Shown here: positions 52,041 through 62,415 of the stretch, piece after piece
Layout: each line of letters begins with the position of its first letter
Numbering within the stretch: position 1 is the first letter of the stretch
Assembly: GCA_014898425.1 (NCBI GenBank)
Contig: RCSZ01000016.1
Coordinates: forward strand, 1 to 64,000
DNA from: Botryotinia globosa
Taxonomy: Eukaryota; Ascomycota; Leotiomycetes; Helotiales; Sclerotiniaceae
Length of the DNA: 64,000 bases
Reading direction: 5' to 3'
Notes under the pieces: generated by a model
Database searches by the model: none
Seen by the model: the letters and a program-made list of their open reading frames with translations, nothing else
What the model was told of the DNA's origin: nothing
Program-made: the position numbers and the translations under genes

Positions 52041-52190
52041 TATTACAATACCAACTATATTACTTTTATACTTTAAATACAAACTTTTAATATACTCTTA
52101 ATATACCCTACTTCCTATAATAGAGCCTTAATCTTTTATAGTATTTAGAACCCTTATAATACAATATAAGTCTTTACTCATACCTTGACA
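52041..52190 (+). repeat. Gypsy copy B 3' LTR
   Basis: 150 bp starting TATTACAATACCAACTATA and ending CCTTGACA. It is the most mutated of the four Gypsy LTRs at its left end; the palindrome is lost. Confidence 0.92.
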
Positions 52191-54364
52191 ATAGATTTCT
52201 TTATATATATTATATTAATATATATATTAAAGAATTCTTTATTTATATAATTTATATAAAAAATATTTATTACATTTTCTACAAATAAAACTATTTCAAT
52301 AGAGTTTTTAATTATTATATATAATATCATATTAAATAATAATTGATTGAATACTTCCTAACTATTAATAAATTTAGAATTCACAAAAAATATCTTATTC
52401 ATATCATTTTCAATATCAAGATTTACAAAAAACAAACTTATTTCGATTTTTGAATTAGATTTTATATTAATAGCCTTTCTCTTATATTCAATTATCCATT
52501 AATTATAATACTTATTAAATATATTATTATTATTATCTTTAATTTTTTTTCTATATTCATATCTATTCTTATTTTATTCTTTTTTAAAGTATTTTATTGA
52601 TTAATATCTTTTTTTCTTATATATCTAATAATGATTATATTAATTAAAAGAATCTAAATATTATTATTTATTATATAAATTATTTTTAAAATTATTATTA
52701 TTTCTAGAATCTCTAAAATTACTTTGATTATTACTATAATTATTATTACTATAAAATTTCTTATCAATAAATAATATTACATCCCCTCCATTTTTATATA
52801 ATTTCTTTTATATATTAATAAATTATTATAATTAATTAATTAAATTAATTTTTTTTTTTAAAATCAAAACAAACTAGATTGTATACCTCTATATCTTTAC
52901 AAATAAATATAAACTTATTATAAAAATAGAATGTTTATTATATAATAAAATCAAATTGATATTATAATATATATAATTATTTAATTATAATTATAAAATA
53001 CTTATTGAATAACTTATTTCTATATTCTTTTTTAATCGATTTCAAAATAATATTATTTTATTTTAATAATATATTTTATTGATATTCATTTCCTTTGAAA
53101 TTATTTTATATATAAATATAAAGCTTTTTGAATATTAATAATAATAAATTATAATTAATATAAAAGAATTTAAATGTATTCTTTTTGAATATAATTGAAA
53201 ATATTTTATAATATATATTTATAGATATCTTTGTATATTATAAGATTTTATAAAATATTAAAAGCTTGAAATCGAAATTGTTATTATTTCTATTATATTT
53301 CTTATTATTAATATAAAATTTTAATAAATTAATAAAAGATTATATATTAAAATATAATATTAATATCTTATTCTTTTGGGATTTACAATCTTTATTATTT
53401 TTATTATTATTATTATCTCTATTATTAGAATCTCCTATATCTTTATTTTTATTATATTCATTTCTATTATCTTTATTTGTATATTTAAAATCGTTTTTAA
53501 TAAATTTATAAATAATTCTAGATTTGAATTTGGATTTTTTAATATTAATATTTTTTAAAGCTTTTTGAATTTATATTTTTATTTATTTATTAGTAATAGT
53601 TTTACGAGATTATTTGAATAAAACTATAAATACTTTAATATCTATTTTTAGTAGATATACTTTTCGAATATATAATATTATATATAATTTTTATATATAA
53701 ATCTAATAGATTTTTAGGAATTGTATAATTATAAATATTCTAAAGTTATAATAAAAGATTTTTATTAGATTATTATTATTGATATTCTTATAATTATACT
53801 ATTTATATTTGAATTTAATATATTTAATAAATTTCTTATCATTAATAACAATAGCTCTCTTATCATCTAATATTACTTTTAATAAATTAAGTTATTTCTT
53901 ATACTCTTCCTCTTCTTTCTTTATATATATATTCTTATCAATAATATTCTTAGCAATTAAAATAATATTACTTTTCGATATATTTGTATATATAAATAAA
54001 AGTATTTCAAAAGTTATTATAAATATATATATATTTATATATATAAAAGAGTTTTTTATAAATATAAAAAGTAATAAAGATCTTTATTTTATCTAATACA
54101 ATATATAATATAAAAATAAATATATAATAAATACAAAGTCAATTTATTACATTTAACAAAACCAAATTTCTTAAATATATCTTCCTAATATAATTATTCG
54201 AAATATATTTTTTAACATTACAAAAAAAAATAGTACATTATATTTAATATAATAATATCTTCTTTATAATCTTTTTAGAATTTTTATTAATTCTAAATAC
54301 TACATAAAAACACCTAATACTTTTAATAAAATCCAAAACTTTAATTTATAATATTATTAATTAA

Positions 54365-54534
54365 TATTGATATCAACTTGATTAATATAAATATAAATAT
54401 TTAATTTTATATAGTTGTATTTGTTCTTAATTATTATTAATTATAGAAAACTAGGTACTAAATATATAGGGAAGCGCTAGTGTGACGTTAGTTAATACAA
54501 TGCCCTCTTTGATTATATGATCGATGTCCCGACA
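54365..54534 (-). repeat. Copia LTR (5' LTR in element orientation)
   Basis: 170 bp, from a mutated TATTGATATCAACTTG at the left to GATGTCCCGACA at the right. Mutation is heavy on the left and light on the right, so each Copia LTR is best preserved at its outer edge, next to unique DNA. Confidence 0.9.
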
Positions 54535-57500
54535 GAGGAGAATTGATTGCTACTGCTCCGGGAACTAAACATGGAGCACCTGCATGACTCTTATATACCT
54601 TACCTTGGGAAAATTATTAATCCCTTCCCCCTTGCCTTCCCAGTCTCTCTTCTCAGTCTTCCAAAAAGAAAAGTCCACCGGGTATACACTTCCCCGCATC
54701 CACTAGCTCTCAGTATAATACACTCATGAACCAACTCCCATCCATGAATCTCTTAAATGCCATCTCCAAATATTCCCCCTCATCTATTCTCGCAATCCCA
54801 ATTTTCGAATATATAAAGCCACTCCTTGCACAAAAGTTTTAAGCATGAGAAGCCCATACGATCCAATACAAGGCCCGCGATTGCCAAATCGTTGATCAAA
54901 CCGCGGTACTCTTCGATCCGTACACATGAGCCGTAGCCATCCACCCTGTGACTTTCCCACGGGATAAAGTGCCAAACAAGTCACTAATTTTTTTTTTGGC
55001 GGTGACAAGATATCTATGACAGTATGTAATGACAATGTCAATAACACCAAAAACATTCACTCGCCAGCAGTTTTGTCACCAATTTCCTACACATCCCAAC
55101 TATTTAGAATCCTAACAAAAACTCTGGGCAGCGGGTACTAGCCCTGATGGACAACCCGTGAATAAGATCACTCGCGCATATCCCATGGGTACACACAATC
55201 TCTACACAGTCCCTGGAAGAACTCGTCTTATGACAACGAACTGTAATTCGACACTCCGAAGATATAGCAACGACGTCAAATTAAACATCAAACATTACAT
55301 CTAAAAACAATGCTATAAACTATCATTAAGAAGTCAACCCACGGGAACTTGTAGTCAAACCACGAGGACTGGTATCTAATACTGTAGAACACCTCCGAAG
55401 AAGGAACTTTCCTACTCCAAATTCATTCTCAACAGCAGGAAAGAAAGGAAGTTTCATCGCACATTTAATTTATTAAAGTGGGATCCGAAACTCTACACAT
55501 TTCAAACGTAATATACTTCATTTTCATATTGTAAGTAGAACTTGGCACTTGCCTATCATCCTTGAGTTGTATCATAGCCAAGTGTTCGTCCGTATCGGTG
55601 AGAATGGAAGTGAAGAAGAGAAGATGCGATTATGTAAAATAGGAGACTCCGAGAGAAGTCACATACCGCTAGATTTGTGAATAAATTGAAGACGTGATGA
55701 TTGTAGGCTATTAACACAATTTCTCGTTGTGTCATAACGGTAATTGTAATGCAAATCAAAAAAAATCATATCTCGAAAACTAGAGCGCATCAACACCATA
55801 GACTGAGATCAATGAACTCGGAGGATCAATCGAGCATTCCGGTGTGAGAATCATAAACTCAAAGACCTTTCTTTTCACGTCATTCGAGCCCCAAGTATTT
55901 GTGAGTCCGGAGAGGAACCACAACCAAGCACTTTGGACCTTCACTTAAGCCGGGCTAATCACACAAAAATGAATATCAAGCACGATCAACCTAAAGATCC
56001 GCGAACCATTCTAGAAGAATTGAGAACTATCTGCAAGAAGCCAAAAAATATAGAAGGAAAACAGAGAAGAGAAGAGGTAAAACAAAAGGCTCCCAAACCC
56101 CTGGTGATATTGCAGGAGATCTACAGAGCACAATGGCAGTGGAGTATCTCTAACCATGTCAGCAGTTCCGAAGAAGATTTTCATGTACATTTTTCGGTAA
56201 ATAGCGGTGTTTACCTCGAGATTTGAGCCGTAACTTCCGTAAAGGTATTGAGGAGAGATAAGCTGTAGCTGTCAGAAAGAAGAGAACACGTCCGGAAGAA
56301 TAGGATCTGTCCCGAATTCAAACGCCTGAGTCGAGTCTTTTTGATCTGCAAAAAGAAGGAGGGTGAATTGAATTGATTTTGAAGAAATATCTCCGATGAT
56401 TTTCTGAAGGTGTTCATCTCCTTGCATTCAAGATATTGCAATTTCCGGTGCGACGGAAAGAGTAACGTGGATGAAGTGAAACTCCAATACCACCCCTTTA
56501 TGAATCACGTGCCTTCTTTTATTGTCTGTTCATCCCACCAACCGCATTTCTTTGTCTTAGCTGTCTCCTTGTCTAATCAGATCAGATCAGATCCTCGTCT
56601 CACCACAATTTATCAGATTAATCTAATCTCCGTTCTCGCAACCCCTTTCCATCATTCAATCTGATAAGCTTACCGAATCCTTTCATACAATTACCCATGT
56701 AGGTATGTATTGACATTCATCATTCATCATCTGTACATGAAAGTCGCAATTTTCAAACTGTGGTTCGCGATTGCCATATCCTGGTATGCAAATGCTTGGG
56801 CGCATCAAGAAACCCACATGTGATGATGGATATAAGAAGCTGGACACGAAAACAAGAATATTCCGTGTCGCCTTTCCTTTTGCCATTTAGACTACTTCTT
56901 TACGCAGTACATGATCCATAAAAGAATATAAGCAAAAAGCTAATGCAAGAAACTCTTAGTACATACCTTATACGTGTACGGAGTACAGAGTAGAATGCCT
57001 GTAGATATGCAGAGGAAAGTATTGTCCACTTATCAGATGGCATGAGATCCACACGATCTGATAAAAAGATAAATCCCAATGGAACAAAGCTTGAATCAGG
57101 AAAAAGATTCGCTTCCATGTCTTGGGACAATTTCTCAAACAAAGGGATCATGTCGAATTCGGCGAACTGGGGATCGTATAATCTAATCAGATTCATCTAA
57201 TCAGATTTTATTCCTTGTTGCTTTTGACGCCCCGTCAAAGCTGGTGCAGGAATCTTGGAATGTTGAGAATGGATATGTCACTGGAATGTCATCCATACGT
57301 GAGTCTCCACGTATTTCCTTGATTTCTTGATCAACTAATGATTTGTAATTTATTCTGTTTTTTTTGTACCTATACTGGTAGATTAAACGAAATCATTTAA
57401 AGTTATCAGATCGAAAGTCCCCGTATCCAAGAAGTAAATATGTGTAAAATTAGATGAGCATGTCTCGGATCTGAGTATTAGGGTTCCGAATGATTGGGTT

Positions 57501-58164
57501 GAAGTCGTTGTAAGATGTAATAAGTAGGGCTACGTGAAGCCAACTTAATTTTTGACTTTGGGATAGATAAGTGGACAGTACAAGAAACCACGGGTGAGTT
57601 AGGAAACAATGTCAAGGGATTGTGTATTTCTCCGTGGAAATAGTCCGGCTTTGGAACCGGCTAACCCGAATGCGAAAACGAAGGACGAAAGGCTATTCGG
57701 ATCGAGATGACATCGCGCTTATTGGCAGTCTCATATACCGACCTAACTTTCCTAAAATCAGTACCGTTAAATTCCTAGTCTCTGTAGTTCAAATACTTCT
57801 ACAACCCGCGCTGAATCTTGTCCTTTACCTCCCTTTTTGCCGCATCACCTTACCGTCAGGTTATCTTCCATCTACCCAGAGCATTTACCGAGTCTCACCA
57901 TTCTAGCCCTCGACCTTTCGGATCAGATAAGTGAATCGACTAGGGTCTATGACAAGTCTATGACACGGTCTATGACAGGGACTGTATCCCTTGTCTGGAT
58001 ATCCTAACTTTGAATGGCAAGTAGATTACGAAAAGCGGGTATTCTCTTGTCCTAGAAGTACCTAAAATGGGTTGTTCCTGACTTCGATTGACTTTTCAGT
58101 CATAAGTTTTTAGTAAAAAGAGAGTCGATCTTTACGATATTTGTCGGGATTGAATAACGGTTAT

Positions 58165-58218
58165 GTAGGTAGGTACTAGGTAGGTACTAGGTAGGTACTA
58201 GGTAGGTACTAGGTAGGT
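58165..58218. repeat. 11-bp tandem repeat (AGGTAGGTACT)n
   Basis: About five head-to-tail copies of AGGTAGGTACT, intergenic. Confidence 0.9.
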
Positions 58219-58398
58219 GTGAATATGAAGAGTGGGAGTAGGAGTGGGTGATGGAGATATTGACTATATATGGAGACCAGATGATAAAGTACGACAGAAA
58301 ATACGATGTACAGATGTGACCAGGGCATGAATAATGCACAATGTTTGGCAAATTGAGACGAAAATCTTTCGATGAGCTGAATGTTTGATCATCCTGCT

Positions 58399-58425
58399 TG
58401 TGTGTGTGTGTGTGTGTGTGTGTGT
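58399..58425. repeat. (TG)13 microsatellite
   Basis: An uninterrupted TG dinucleotide run of 27 bases. Confidence 0.95.
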
Positions 58426-58750
58426 TTGATGCTTGATGATGATACATGTATACCATTTATTAGTACAGTAGTCATCATTTGATATCAGATCCGTCATCAC
58501 ATGACGACAAATCTTACACAATCCAATTCCTCGTGCTTGTCTGTTCAATATTGATCCTCCACATTTCTTATATACTCCGTATATCTCAAAGCTTGATCTG
58601 AATACTCGGTATTTATATTACGCTTGCTACACTTGTTACGGTTGATCAATCTCAATCCCGGTGTCGGCCGAGGCTTCAAGATCAAGAATCCGCCACCAAG
58701 ATTCGATTTGTCTCTTTGGAAGAAAAAAAACTTGATTAAGAGGGAATTCT

Positions 58751-58841
58751 ATCCATACCATATCCATACCATATCCATACTATATCCATACCATATCCAT
58801 ACCATATCCATACATATCCATACCATACCTATCCATCCATA
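58751..58841. repeat. ATCCATACCAT tandem repeat in leader region
   Basis: About eight imperfect 10-11-bp units (ATCCATACCAT), lying roughly 400 bp upstream of the reductase start codon and probably within its promoter or leader. Confidence 0.85.
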
Positions 58842-59218
58842 TCCACATCAACCCAAATTCACCATCATTCTTTCAATTCATATATATTCTCATATATTCA
58901 CAATCATACTTGATCAAGTCGATTATACAGAAAATCTACGGCAGCAACAGGTAATCACTTCTAAGCACACAAGTATCCATCCATTATTACACCAATACTT
59001 CCATTATTCTTATTATTTTTAAACCCCCGAAAACAATCTACATCCCAGATCAACTTCTTACATCATAACATTCATTCCATTCCATTGTGGAATCACTTAA
59101 AGGTTATCAAACTCCAAAAGTTGGATTGTCACACAATCAACAACTTTGGCTTTGCCTTCCCCTCCTGATTTTCATCCATTTCTCGACCCTCATACTGAGA
59201 TCTCACAATTATTAGTAT

Positions 59219-61189
59219 ATGATCCGTCGTTCATCGATTCTACTTCGAATTATGTCGCGTCCTCAAGTTGTCAGAATGGCTACTACATCCCACTGTATAC
59301 CACAAGAGCCACAGCCTGAATCACCCCGCTCCCAGGTATCTCAGGTTCCGGCTCTCACCTACTCATCCTCTTCCTCTTCCGACCTCGAACCCGAAGAAAT
59401 CGAACCACGTCGTCGTCGGGCTTCGACTGTACTTATTTCACAAAATGCCACCGATATGCAAAGAATTATCGGAAATGCGGGCACGAAATTGGTGGAAAAA
59501 TGCTGTGGTGGAGGTTGCTGCATGGCCATTACAAAAACCGATGGCCTTACATATGAAAAGCCAAGATTGCCAGACAGCGATGCTTACAGGAGTTTGGCAT
59601 TGAAGATCGAAACCATACCTACACGATTGTCAAGTCTGCCAGATCTGCCAAAGAAAAATATGGAGATTCTCTCTCTGAACAAGCAGAAAGCATTGGACAT
59701 TGTCAAGGGCATGGAATCTTTGGATGTCAATGAGAACAGAGGGGCAATTACCGTCGAGCCTCCTATAGACGTCGCTGATGCGGCAGATATTCAAAAGGCC
59801 ATCTCCCACAAGGATTCGGGAATCGATATGCAAAATGATTCAATTGACTTCACACCACATCATGCCAAGTTAGATGTCGATACCAAAGTTCAACCACCCT
59901 CATTCGTTCAGCCACATCCACCTTACGAAGTCTATTCCGCGAGAATTTTCAATGCTAGAGAATTGACTAAGCCTGGTGCTGAAAAGAGAACATATCACTT
60001 CGATTTGGATGTTACCGATTATCCTGAGGAAGGTGGCGTTGATTTCAAGGTTGGTGGTGCAATTGGTGTTATGGCACCAAATGAAGAATCAATGGTGGAA
60101 GAAATGATGGATTTGTTATCGATTCCAAGACATCTTCGTGACCGAAAGATTCTATTGAAGACACATTCTGGAAGATGGCCCACAATTTGGGGAGACGATA
60201 AGCCAAGAGAATTAATCACAACCAGACGCGATTTACTGACTTGGTGCTCTGATATTCAATCATACCCTCCCAACAAAAAGATTTTACGAATCCTTGCCGA
60301 ATATGCTACCGATCCAGAAGAGAAGAAGATTTTGTTATATTTGTGCTCTGGAGAAGGACAAGGTGCATTCTGCGATTTCAGAACTGGTCCACATATCACC
60401 ATCCCTCAGCTTCTTCACGCATTCTCTTCCAGCAAACCACCACTCGATCATCTTCTTTCAGAACTCGAAACATTAAGACCTCGATTCTATTCAATGTCCA
60501 ATGATCCTCAGGAAAGTTGTGTACCAGTTGAAGGATGTAGCCGACTCATCGAAATTGCAGTCACTGTCCACGAAACCAATCACTGGAAGGGTGGAAATCG
60601 AATTGGTCTGGGATCAGGATTCTTTGAGCGACAAGCAAGAAAATTCATTGAAGCTGAAAAGAGAGGAGAAAAGGTCAACATCCGAATCCCAATGTTCAAG
60701 GGATTAATGGCAAATCCTTTGGCTAGAGAATTTGTTTCAGATGGACCTATGCTTCTGATTGGTGCAGGTGTAGGAGTTGCACCTTTCCGAGGCTTTGTTC
60801 AACGCCGTCTTAAGAACGCGAATTGCGCCAACAAAGTGTGGGTTCTTCAAGGAGTCAGAGATTCTCTTCTGGATGAATTGTATTCTGGTGAATGGGGTGT
60901 TCATGAATCAGAAGTCAAGAAAGTTGTTCAGAGTCGAAGACCTGGTAGCAAGCAAAAGGGCAAATACGTTCAAGAAGAAGTTAGGCATCAAGCAGATTTG
61001 GTCTGGTTCATCATCAATGCTTTGGATGGTCGAGTCTTCGTTTGTGGAAGCAGCAAAGGAATGGGTGAAGGTGTTGAAGAAGCTCTTGTAGATGTTGCCA
61101 TGGAGAAGGGTAATTTGGATAGGGAAGAAGCAAAGAACTTTTGGAAGTTGAAGAATGAAGCTGGGCAATACATTGCCGAGACTTGGTGA
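59219..61189 (+). CDS. NADPH/FAD diflavin-type reductase lacking the flavodoxin domain, 656 aa
   Basis: A single-exon flavoprotein of the cytochrome P450 reductase / sulfite reductase flavoprotein fold, predicted to pass electrons from NADPH through FAD. Residues about 235-400 form the FAD-binding barrel with its connecting domain. FAD motif RFYSMSN is at 422-428, the NADPH pyrophosphate loop GAGVGVAPF at 515-523, a VFVCGSS block at 607-612 with C609 at the position of the catalytic cysteine, and a terminal W656 as in P450 reductases, where it stacks on the flavin. There is no FMN/flavodoxin domain. Instead an N-terminal ~230 residues carry a mitochondrial-like Arg-rich start and CCGGGCC at 95-101, within IIGNAGTKLVEKCCGGGCC. 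The electron acceptor is unknown. ATGs at residues 12 and 20 are alternative starts. Confidence 0.88.
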   Translation: MIRRSSILLRIMSRPQVVRMATTSHCIPQEPQPESPRSQVSQVPALTYSSSSSSDLEPEEIEPRRRRASTVLISQNATDMQRIIGNAGTKLVEKCCGGGCCMAITKTDGLTYEKPRLPDSDAYRSLALKIETIPTRLSSLPDLPKKNMEILSLNKQKALDIVKGMESLDVNENRGAITVEPPIDVADAADIQKAISHKDSGIDMQNDSIDFTPHHAKLDVDTKVQPPSFVQPHPPYEVYSARIFNARELTKPGAEKRTYHFDLDVTDYPEEGGVDFKVGGAIGVMAPNEESMVEEMMDLLSIPRHLRDRKILLKTHSGRWPTIWGDDKPRELITTRRDLLTWCSDIQSYPPNKKILRILAEYATDPEEKKILLYLCSGEGQGAFCDFRTGPHITIPQLLHAFSSSKPPLDHLLSELETLRPRFYSMSNDPQESCVPVEGCSRLIEIAVTVHETNHWKGGNRIGLGSGFFERQARKFIEAEKRGEKVNIRIPMFKGLMANPLAREFVSDGPMLLIGAGVGVAPFRGFVQRRLKNANCANKVWVLQGVRDSLLDELYSGEWGVHESEVKKVVQSRRPGSKQKGKYVQEEVRHQADLVWFIINALDGRVFVCGSSKGMGEGVEEALVDVAMEKGNLDREEAKNFWKLKNEAGQYIAETW

Positions 61190-62415
61190 TTAATTTCACT
61201 TTATTGTTCTTTCCTTTCTTGAGTCTCGGGGGTTCAAGTATCAAAGATGGGATTACGATGCCAATGAAACAAGGATTGTAAATACGTAGTGGGTTTTCGA
61301 TATCGTTTGCCATGCTTGGACGGTACTATAAGCATGTTCAATGGGTGGAGAGCTGTCTTGCTTTTATGCAATGAATGGGGGGTTCTTTGGCTACACATTG
61401 TGCATATAGGATATTGACTGGGTGAATTTTGGTTGTCAATAGGGCGTTGAACGGTGTTTAGACTGGCGAAATGGGATATGAGAACAACAGCAAGAGGACA
61501 ATCCAAGCAATTGGGATTACATTGATGGGAGCTACAAGATGGGATAGTGAATGCAGGACAGCAAGTAGATATTTCTGTCAAAATGACCGTGTGGAATACT
61601 GTGCCATACAGATAGCTTATGAATGAAGATATTTACAAATCATGTTCGTGTTCTTCGAGTTTGATGAATCGTGAGTTTACACATCTGTCTCAAGATTTTC
61701 CGATCACCAGGTTCATTCATCGTAACCATGCGCCCGTACAGATCCGCAATCAGTACCCCGCTTATCCACAACAATTCCACCAGTAGCAGAAAGAAGCGCG
61801 CCGCACACTTATAGATCCGCCCCACTACAAAGTTTATAATGGCTATGTCAGCGGTCCATCAATTATGGAATCCTTAGAAATCTTGAACGATTTGTGGAGC
61901 CGGGAGGATTGAAGCTTGGTGAGAGTTTATGTAGATATCACGATATTTTGATGAGGAGGGGAGGGAAGGGGAGGGGAGCTGAGAGAAAGGGGAGAAGGGG
62001 GGCAGGGGGGATGTTGGATTTGCAATGGCGATGTGAGATTGGGAATCGCGAATTCTAGATGGGATGAGATGGGATGAGATGGGAAAGAGTGGAGCGGGGT
62101 TGAATAGTGCTCTGTCCTATCCTGTCAATGTGTCTGTCTCTCTTAAGAGAGCGGGGCCAAGAGCGGGGCCGGGTTTTAACTTTTGCATACAGAGTACACC
62201 TGCAACGTCGGTTTGGGTCGATTGTGGTAGGTATAAGAGGGCTTGATTTTCTCTTTCTCTCGATTTTCATACACACACATACATACATACAACGTCTATA
62301 CACTCGATTTTCATACACACACACATACATACAACGTCTATACACTCGATTTTCATACACACACACATACATACAACGTCTATACACTCAATTCTTAAAC
62401 CACATCACACAAACC
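61190..62415. other. Intergenic region between reductase and nitroreductase genes
   Basis: 3' flank of the reductase followed by the nitroreductase promoter. A G-rich stretch (GGGGAGGGAAGGGG-like, about 61,955-62,010) and GGGATGAGAT repeats (about 62,058-62,085) precede a minisatellite leader. No gene is supported. Confidence 0.6.
62260..62387. repeat. Three-copy 42-44-bp minisatellite in the nitroreductase leader
   Basis: Copies at 62,260-62,303, 62,304-62,345 and 62,346-62,387; each starts TCGATTTTCATACACACA and ends ACAACGTCTATACAC. It ends 28 bp before the start codon. The 42-nt unit keeps the reading frame open, giving a spurious upstream extension. Confidence 0.93.

Larger units (their letters stand above)
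45613..52190 (+). mobile_element. Ty3/Gypsy chromovirus-like retrotransposon, copy B, RIP-degraded, 6,578 bp
   Basis: Same family and orientation as copy A, colinear with it along its whole length (for example AGATATAGAAATAGATTT-type blocks of A recur at 49,380-49,440 in B). LTRs are 150 bp with a perfect 5-bp target duplication ATAGA (45,608-45,612 and 52,191-52,195). A purine-rich tract (AAAGGAAAAATAT) precedes the 3' LTR. Reverse transcriptase and chromodomain regions are recognisable only by comparison with A. It is about 100 bp longer than A, partly from an extra stretch near 51,890-52,000. Its 5' LTR is the best-preserved LTR of the four. Confidence 0.9.
35732..54534 (-). mobile_element. 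Ty1/Copia-type LTR retrotransposon, degenerate, host of two nested insertions
   Basis: Total 18.8 kb; about 5.7 kb when the two nested elements and their target duplications are subtracted. Identical-length LTRs (170 bp) bound it. The flanks GAGAA (before 35,732) and GAGGA (after 54,534) look like one 5-bp duplication with a G-to-A change. Coding strand is minus. Near 53.9 kb there is Lys/Glu-rich gag-like frame (EEEEYKK, then ILDDKRAIVINDKKFI), then near 52.7 kb Asn-rich NNQSNFRDSRNNNNFKNN. Near the other end, 36,542-36,303 reads in one frame with a single stop, including VVFINILFVNNIDLLLQI and KRIIRSILAFELY, matching the RNase H region of fungal Copia pol. Stops are everywhere, so it is inactive. 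C/G loss on both strands indicates RIP. Confidence 0.9.
54535..59218. other. 4.7-kb gene-free region with microsatellites
   Basis: Normal base composition resumes abruptly at 54,540. No gene could be supported. Two small ATG-initiated frames were considered: 55,969-56,226 plus (85 aa, Lys-rich) and 57,196-56,900 minus (98 aa, hydrophobic C-terminus); neither has family resemblance or a recognisable exon partner. ATCAGAT/ATCTGAT motifs recur around 56,570-57,210 and at 57,930, and GTCTATGACA occurs three times at 57,945-57,976. The last few hundred bases before 59,219 are the C/T-rich promoter and leader of the reductase gene. Confidence 0.55.

Noticed and set aside
38116..52190. The Botrytis Gypsy element Boty
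   Set aside because: As I recall, Boty has LTRs of several hundred bp; these are 150 bp, so this is a different family.
37420..54096. Hydrophobic open frames in the AT-rich block (e.g. 37,420-37,644; 50,447-50,662; 53,809-54,096)
   Set aside because: Ile/Leu/Phe/Asn-only products expected from A/T sequence; several are antisense to recognisable retrotransposon coding strands.
35732..54534. Mitochondrial DNA or a centromere core
   Set aside because: The AT-rich block resolves into LTR elements with target duplications, so it is not mitochondrial. A centromere cannot be excluded from sequence alone, but the tract is short and fully explained by three elements.
55969..56226. 85-codon Lys-rich frame
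   Set aside because: ATG-initiated, but isolated, without introns, partners or family resemblance; below my threshold for a gene.
56900..57196. 98-codon minus-strand frame
   Set aside because: Starts at an ATG within repeated ATCTAATCAGATT-like sequence; no family resemblance and a random-looking hydrophobic tail.
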